Assembly (NCBI GenBank): GCA_048013815.1 | Contig: CM106585.1 | Location: 16,864,001-16,928,000, forward strand | Direction: 5' to 3' | Length of the DNA stretch: 64,000 nucleotides | From: Setoptus koraiensis | Lineage: Eukaryota > Arthropoda | Shown here: one piece after another, positions 58,141 through 64,000 of the stretch | Layout: the number at the start of each line of letters is the position of its first letter | Numbering within the stretch: the first letter of the stretch is position 1 | Translations under genes and position numbers: made by a program | The notes under the pieces: model-generated | What the model was told of the DNA's origin: nothing | What the model saw: the letters and a program-made list of their open reading frames with translations, nothing else | Database searches by the model: none

Positions 58141-58328
58141 ATAACTCATTCCGTGCGCCCGACTGGCCAATAACAGGCAGCAAGACTAAGCAAGAACCTG
58201 CCCCGAACGAGAACCGGCATTTTTTCCGCCAGCGATTTTTTCTGGGCCCATCGTGCAGCGAGTAAACTACGACGAATGCGCAACAGTGACGCCAATCTCC
58301 GCCAGTGCTACATATCTGCGTGCTAGAA

Positions 58329-60857
58329 ATGCCGTTCTTTGCGGCCCAACTAGAACCAAAACAACAGTTCCGCGAGGGCGACTGCGCCCACTTCGAGTGC
58401 CGGGTTGTGCCGCCCCAGGGCAACAAGGTAGAATGGTTCCACGACGACAAGCCGCTGGCCATGGGCCACCGCTACAAAACAATGCACGATTTCGGCTTCA
58501 TATCCCTGGACATACTGTACGTGTATCCCGAGGATTCGGGCACCTACATGTGCCGGGCCACCAGCAGCTCGTTGGGCACCTCGTGCGAGACCCGTTCCGT
58601 GATTCACGTTCAGGCTCGCCAGACCATCATACACGAAACGCAGTGTTTGGGCGGCATGGAGCGGCTGTATTACGATGCCGCGGGCATGAAGGAAACAAAT
58701 TACAATTATCAGAGCGGTCGAGCGGACGGCTTCGACGACACCGACACCATAAGCTCGTGCTCTAACAGTCGCTCCAGTCTGGATCAGGGCCACCATATCA
58801 TCACGTCGTTGCCCATGATGGCGCCAATGGTCACCATGCCCATGGTGGGCACCCAGCGGCTGATGGAGGGCGAACGGGCCCATTTGGAGTGTCGCATTGA
58901 GCCGGTCAACGACGCCAGAATAAAGATTGAATTTTTGCACAATGGCAAGCCGTTAGTGGCTGGCTCACGGTACCACATTATGTCGGATTTTGGCTACATT
59001 AGTCTGGACATTGACCACACAACACCAGAAGATTCTGGCGTGTACACAGTGCGCGCTTGCAATCCGGCCATTACATCGGGTGATAACAAATGTGAGAGTT
59101 CCATTAGGTTGCACGTGCAACCCGTTTGTAACGTGCAAACGCAAACGCTGCACGCGCAATCATTGGCAAAATTGCAAAAGCTCGAACTGGACACAACCAT
59201 TAATTCTAAGCCCATTGTGAACCATCAATTGGATGGTAAGCGCGAGCACGAGACATTTCAGAGGCCCGTCTTCACGAAGCCGTTGACGCCCGACAGCGTG
59301 ACAAGCAAGGAGACGAGTAACGTTGATTTTCACTGCCGTCTCATACCTGTCAGCGATTCCAAATTGACCATTGAGTGGCTGCACAACGGGCGCCAATTGC
59401 AAGCGAGTTCGCGTCTCGTAATGGAGCACGAATTTGGCGTTGCCCGGCTCAAATTGAGGCGCCTAGAAACGTCGGACAGTGGCATTTATCAGTGTAGGGC
59501 GCGCAATACGTTGGGCGAAGCGGTGACAACGGGCAAGTTGCGCGTGACGGGCGACCAGGCCGTCCAAACGGAATCGCTCATGGACGACGAGGCGCTGCAT
59601 CAGATCCGTTTGCTAGATCAACCGAAAGATTGTGGCCACCAGTTGGAGGAGAAGCCGCGCGAGCAGGCGCCCAAATTCATCAGTCGGCTCAACAATTTGT
59701 GGCTGGCGCCCAACGAGACGGCGGTGAGGCGCCACGAGGGCGAATCGTTTCATTTGCATTGCCAGTACGAGCCCCAGGACGATCCAAATCTCAAATTGGA
59801 ATGGTATTTGAATGATAGGGTGCTGGTGCGCGGTTCGCGCGTTCACACTGTCGAAGATTTTGGTTTTGCCTATTTGGACATTGATTATTTGTATAAGCGC
59901 GACGGGGGCGAATACATGTGCCGAGTGAGCAACAAATTCGGTAGTGACACAACGAAAATTGTGTTGCACGTGACGGGCGACAAGGGCGTCGTAATGGAGT
60001 CCCAATTGCCCAATCCGTTGTCGGCCGACCGACTTCGGCAGCTCGATTTTGGTTTCGACGCGCCGGAAGTGGTCGAAGAGAAGCCAGCGGCGCCAGTTGG
60101 GGCGCACTTTGTTAAGAAATTGATTGAACCGCAACCCAACGTTATGGACGAGGGCGCCAGCGTTCACTTTGAGTGCTCGGTTGAGCCCAAACAGGACCCA
60201 GATTTACAGGTGCAATGGTATCACAATGGCAAAGCGCTGATTATGGGCCACAGGCACAGGGCCAATTTCGACTTTGGCCAGGTCACGCTGGACCTGTTGC
60301 ACGTGTACGCCGAGGACAGTGGCACGTACATGTGTGTGGTGACCAACAAGTCGGGCAAGGACACCACCGAGGCCAGCATCAAGGTGCACGAGCTGAGCAA
60401 ACTGGTGAAAGAGTCACAATTGCCGAAAAATATGCGCGCCGGTTATGAACGACTGGCCCAAATGGAAAAATCTTGGAGCGAAAACAACACGTGCCGCGAC
60501 ATAGTGGACGACGTGGACGATTTCTGTCGCAAGAGCGAGGCCCCGCCCGAGTTCACAATGAAACCCAAGCCGGTGGACGCATTCGAGGGTTCAGTGGCCC
60601 GATTTTGTTGTCGCTTACAGGCAAATCCGCCCGCCCGTTTAGTGTGGATGATCAACGGCGAGCCCGTCATAACAACCAGCCGCTACAAGGTCAGCTACGA
60701 CGGATTGCATCATTTAGAAATCAAACGGTGCACGGCCAAGGACAGTGGCGAGATAAAGGTGATGGCCAAAAATTCATTGGGCATGTGTCAGTGCACGACA
60801 CAGTTGACCGTAAAAACACGCCAGACTTTTGTCACGGCCAGCAAGGTACTGAAATAG
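58329..60857 (+). CDS. sls: Kettin-like (Sallimus/titin family) exon with six Ig domains
   Basis: One 842-codon frame from the first in-frame ATG (58329, MPFFAAQLEPKQQF). Six I-set Ig domains each start P/A-x-F and end D-x-G-x-Y-x-C: about residues 1-95, 160-265, 305-395, 440-540, 570-670 and 720-815. Linkers of about 35-60 residues between them carry sequences such as VQTESLMDDEALHQI and VMESQLPNPLSADRLRQLDF, the spacing pattern of the kettin part of insect Sallimus. Kettin runs along thin filaments from the Z-disc in striated muscle (family knowledge). The last Ig domain is of a plainer type. The frame is closed upstream by two stops, so the exon begins either at this ATG or at an acceptor near 58305 or 58326. 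The right end is a stop or, more likely, a splice donor (AAG|GTACTG at 60846). The gene probably continues outside this exon. Confidence 0.85.
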   Translation: MPFFAAQLEPKQQFREGDCAHFECRVVPPQGNKVEWFHDDKPLAMGHRYKTMHDFGFISLDILYVYPEDSGTYMCRATSSSLGTSCETRSVIHVQARQTIIHETQCLGGMERLYYDAAGMKETNYNYQSGRADGFDDTDTISSCSNSRSSLDQGHHIITSLPMMAPMVTMPMVGTQRLMEGERAHLECRIEPVNDARIKIEFLHNGKPLVAGSRYHIMSDFGYISLDIDHTTPEDSGVYTVRACNPAITSGDNKCESSIRLHVQPVCNVQTQTLHAQSLAKLQKLELDTTINSKPIVNHQLDGKREHETFQRPVFTKPLTPDSVTSKETSNVDFHCRLIPVSDSKLTIEWLHNGRQLQASSRLVMEHEFGVARLKLRRLETSDSGIYQCRARNTLGEAVTTGKLRVTGDQAVQTESLMDDEALHQIRLLDQPKDCGHQLEEKPREQAPKFISRLNNLWLAPNETAVRRHEGESFHLHCQYEPQDDPNLKLEWYLNDRVLVRGSRVHTVEDFGFAYLDIDYLYKRDGGEYMCRVSNKFGSDTTKIVLHVTGDKGVVMESQLPNPLSADRLRQLDFGFDAPEVVEEKPAAPVGAHFVKKLIEPQPNVMDEGASVHFECSVEPKQDPDLQVQWYHNGKALIMGHRHRANFDFGQVTLDLLHVYAEDSGTYMCVVTNKSGKDTTEASIKVHELSKLVKESQLPKNMRAGYERLAQMEKSWSENNTCRDIVDDVDDFCRKSEAPPEFTMKPKPVDAFEGSVARFCCRLQANPPARLVWMINGEPVITTSRYKVSYDGLHHLEIKRCTAKDSGEIKVMAKNSLGMCQCTTQLTVKTRQTFVTASKVLK

Positions 60858-60893
60858 CCAGACTTTTGTAGCGGCCAGCAAGGTATTGAAATA
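60820..60893 (+). repeat. 37-bp tandem duplication at the kettin exon end
   Basis: Two 37-bp copies (60820-60856 and 60857-60893) differing at three bases. Each holds a GCAAGGTA splice donor-like site; the stop codon TAG spans the junction. Confidence 0.92.
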
Positions 60894-61611
60894 GCCTGTC
60901 AATGTCGAGTTTTGCACGGATTTTTACTGGGATTTTTGAGCGGGCTCAGCAACAAAACAAGCCTCATCAATAAATCTGTCGGGCCTCATGAATCACGATC
61001 GAAATCGGCCTGCGATTAGAGCCATTCTAAAGCCAGTCTGCAGTCTGTGGTCGCAGCATATCCGTGAGCGGATAAACGATTAGCGTGCGATAAACGTTGC
61101 CTACACTAATAACTGTTGTAATAACCGTTGCATAACAAGCTGGCCGACGGGCCTCTATTGGGGCCCAACAAGCACCAACTAGCATCCACCGCCTGGCCAG
61201 CGCGGCCGTCCGATCGCGGGGTGCCCGCCAGTGTCCAAGCGAGCCTGACCAGTGTCGGCCGACAAGGCGGCAAATTGGCAATCCAGTTGCCTGCTTGTGA
61301 TCATCGCAATGTGATGTACTCATGTGATGAGCAAAGGGATAAATTATGGGATTATTGGGATAAATGATGGTGATTTGGTCGTTGCAATCGTCATATTTGT
61401 ACTGTTTGTTGTGTTTATTTATTTGTCGTGTAAATGTCAAGCGCTCGTGTTGCCATTGTCGCTTGTCGATTGTGTCACACGCAGCGATGCCGTGATAATA
61501 GTGGGTAATAATATAAATATAAATTAATTATTAATGGTCAATTATTAATAATAAAATAATAATATATAATATATAGTATAATGCACTGGTTGTTGTTGTC
61601 GTTGTTGTTGT
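60894..61611. other. Spacer between kettin-like exon and the reverse-strand gene
   Basis: No recognisable exon. TTTATT at 61414-61419 gives AATAAA on the reverse strand and may be the poly(A) signal of the 61612-63758 gene. AT-rich after 61500. Confidence 0.45.
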
Positions 61612-63758
61612 CTAGTAGTTGTCCTTAGTAGGTGAGTTTATGTTTGTCGAATTCAAAACACTTAATGCCTCGGACCAGGGAAATTCCGGATATGGCGACA
61701 GTTGAGGGTTGAAGGCTGGCGAAAAAGCATTCGATCTGGCCGTTTGATGGGCGCACAGCATCCCGTAAACTCTTATGCCTGTTGCACGAATTCGGCGGTG
61801 ATTGGATTATCATAGAATCGTATTGAATATGAAATGTGTGTTATTGTGGTTGTGCATTGAAAAGATTAAAAGACAAAACAATTGTTAATTCAACCGAATT
61901 GAACTGAACTAAATCGAACTGAATTGAACTCACCTGGAATGTTGGCGTACGGTGGGTGATTGTGAGTGTAGGGACCCTCCAATTGGGCCCAAGTGGGACA
62001 TTTGCACACCACAACGTAGTGGGCCTTGCCACTTCGTTCGCTTTGCAGAGCCAACAATGTCCAATCGGTGGGCGATTTGCAGGCCCTGACCTCGCGAAGA
62101 GGCTCGCAAGTTTTTATTTGAGTGTAGATCTACAAATGGACCAACGAGGCAAAGTGAATGGTTAATTACACTGCTACCGAGATTCGAAGACAAACCACTG
62201 ATTGCTAGCACAATGATTAGGTTGTAATTGGACAGTTGGGCCGCTGTCGAAGCCGGCAGCGATACTTACTCGCTTGTCAAACTTTCTCGTCAGCTCTATG
62301 GTGTGTCCGTCCTGGGCGTCCGAACTGAACGAACATTTCCAATTGTAATTAGAGGAACATTCGCACAATTTTTGTGTGTAATTCATTCGCACAAATATAG
62401 CATTGCACACTTGTTGAGTGGCGCATTCGGGCAATCCAGATCGAGATTTAGGACTCAGGCTGCTGCTGAACGAAGAATTCCTTTCTCTCTGGCGTTGTCA
62501 ACATTTGTTTTTCAACAATTGCGGAGGCATGAAAATCATTGAATGATGGCATTGAAATCATTGAGAGCGCCGTCGAAGCGAGCGCCGCCGATGGAAAGGC
62601 CAACAGGGGAAAAGTTAGTTAGTTGGCCGATTTATTACACATAATGAGCAAGTGAATCGAGTGTGATGCTCCAATTTTCGTCGGTCTGGTTTTCATTCGC
62701 TATGTATCATTCACTATATATTACAACTATATATTTGAACTAATACATTGAACAAGTCACGACATTTTGCAACAAGTTTCGCAAAATACCGTCGTCGGCG
62801 CGGTTACGTTCCATTGCGGATATGACACGAATTATATGATCTAGTTTACAGCGTACGGCATTTGTGTGACGATGGCCTAGTCCAGTTGACTGGACTGTGC
62901 AACTGTCACACAAATCAACTAACAAGCTCATTAATTTGTATGCTGGCCAGTGCTGGCGCAAACCGGCCAGTCATATTATTATATAACATGCCTAATTGGC
63001 GTGTTATGTAACGGTTTGTTGCTGCTTTTGTGGCCGTCACAAGTAAGAGTATGTGGCCCTTTCACCAGACCATATGTGACATATCATCTGTCACACACGA
63101 GAATCATATGTCACATACGAGAATCATATATCGCATACGAGAATCATATGTCACATACGAGAATGCGGAGACTGCGGAGGTTGCATCATTTGATTTGTCG
63201 CAATAATTAGTAATTTGTGTTGATACTCACATTTACAAGAGCCGACACGTCGACGTATTGAGGCGGTCGCACGGGGCTGCTCTGATGATTGTTTCTGCTG
63301 TGATTGTTAATGGTGGCCGATGGCAAATCTTCTCTGTCGTCCCTTTCTCTCTGATGAATTGACATCTGAATTGATTGACCGCTTGGCGATGTGGTCGGCG
63401 AGCCATCCGTGCCAGCCGACTGCATCTTTTGCTGGGGTTGCTGCTGTTGTTGTTGCAATGATGAAATGGCCCCACTTAGAGATGGCTTGACAATTGAATT
63501 ATCTTGTTGCTGCTGCTTTTGTTGCTGTTGTTGAATGTTGTAAACTAGTGTTGTGGGCACCATTGACATCGGACTCAGTGTGGTCTGACTCAACAATGTA
63601 GACAACGACGACGACTGATAGTTAGTTAGCTTGTTGTTGTTGTTGTTTCCATTTGATGATGTCGTTGATATAGACAATGAATTTATTGTGCATATCATTA
63701 AATTGTGCACAATAGCAATCAATGTCAACTGTACAATAAATGTATTACTGTTGCTCAT
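61612..63758 (-). CDS. Secreted 10-cysteine protein of arthropod type, four exons
   Basis: Exons 63231-63758, 62270-62488, 61934-62129 and 61612-61778, joined in frame to 369 aa ending DNY. Donors are GTGAGT, GTAAGT and GTGAGT; the acceptor of exon 2 (CCAG) is weak, the others are clear (GTAG and ACAG). The start MSNSNTFIVQLTLIAIVHNL gives a signal peptide; an upstream in-frame ATG at 63884 would place 42 residues before it. A long low-complexity Gln/Ser/Asn region follows, then ten cysteines: PECATQQVC, LCECSSNYNWKC, IKTCEPLREVRAC, YVVVCKCP and RVYGMLC. The C-terminal segment KAHYVVVCKCPTW, YANIPGIRVYGMLC is typical of an arthropod secreted family whose name I cannot fix with certainty. It is convergent with the kettin-like exon. 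Confidence 0.75.
63091..63165. repeat. 20-bp tandem array (CATACGAGAATCATATGTCA)
   Basis: Over three units within intron 1 of the 10-cysteine gene. Confidence 0.85.
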
Positions 63759-63884
63759 TATGCAACAATTTGTGTATTTTTTGTTATTAATTTGTTTTGT
63801 TTGTCTTCTCTTTACTGTAGTTGTTGTTGAAGTTGCTGATCTCGACGATGACGACAGCCGTTGCTCAATTCTGGACACTTCCAT

Positions 63885-64000
63885 GTTTGTTTGTTACTTG
63901 TCTTGTGCTTGTTGTTGTGTCATTAACGAAATTAAATTGAATCAAAATTACTGAATATGACTTATTTAAGAGTATGCTGTTCGATGAAAATGTGAATATC
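63885..64000. other. Window edge, 5' side of the 10-cysteine gene
   Basis: AT-rich; presumably 5' UTR or promoter. Nothing else recognised. Confidence 0.4.

Overview
The window looks like chromosomal DNA of an arthropod, probably a chelicerate such as a mite (inferred, not certain). The arthropod signal comes from a Cubitus interruptus/GLI gene, a kettin (Sallimus/titin)-type muscle protein with six Ig domains and conserved linkers, and a cysteine-rich secreted protein of arthropod type. Genes are compact: several have no intron, and the introns of the well-recognised genes that have them are 86-132 bp.

Layout. (1) 0-14.4 kb is an AT-rich, gene-dense block: MED14 (3' end), BUD23, PEX3, RAN, SLC39A9/ZIP9, TMX1 and a ci/GLI gene, as convergent and divergent pairs with short spacers. 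(2) 14.4-45 kb is a GC-rich, CpG-rich stretch of about 30 kb upstream of ci. I find no supportable protein gene there. It holds dozens of unrelated short tandem arrays (many with periods of 10, 11, 20 or 30 bp), CAA/CAG tracts, CA/GT runs, palindromes and many CACCTG(T) and bZIP-like palindromes. It could be the 5' regulatory region of ci or fast-evolving repeat-rich DNA. (3) 45-57.8 kb is AT-rich again: an unrecognised 162-aa gene, an intronless and unusually short VPS13A/C-type gene, an unrecognised secreted lysine-rich protein, and a weak reverse-strand candidate. (4) 57.8-64 kb holds the large kettin-like exon and, on the opposite strand, a four-exon gene for a secreted 10-cysteine protein.

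Most recognised genes are housekeeping: transcription (MED14), ribosome maturation (BUD23), peroxisome biogenesis (PEX3), nuclear transport (RAN), zinc transport (ZIP9), ER thiol redox (TMX1) and inter-organelle lipid transfer (VPS13). ci is the Hedgehog effector, and the kettin-like gene belongs to the sarcomere. They form no single pathway; what they share is compact layout.

The observations most worth following up are an 11-residue spacer between the two cysteines of ci zinc finger 5 (normally 4), a VPS13 with a strongly shortened rod, the GC-rich ci-flanking desert with its motif and repeat structure, and a tandem duplication that repeats a splice donor at the end of the kettin exon. No retrovirus-like element, transposase, CRISPR array, rRNA or tRNA was recognised.
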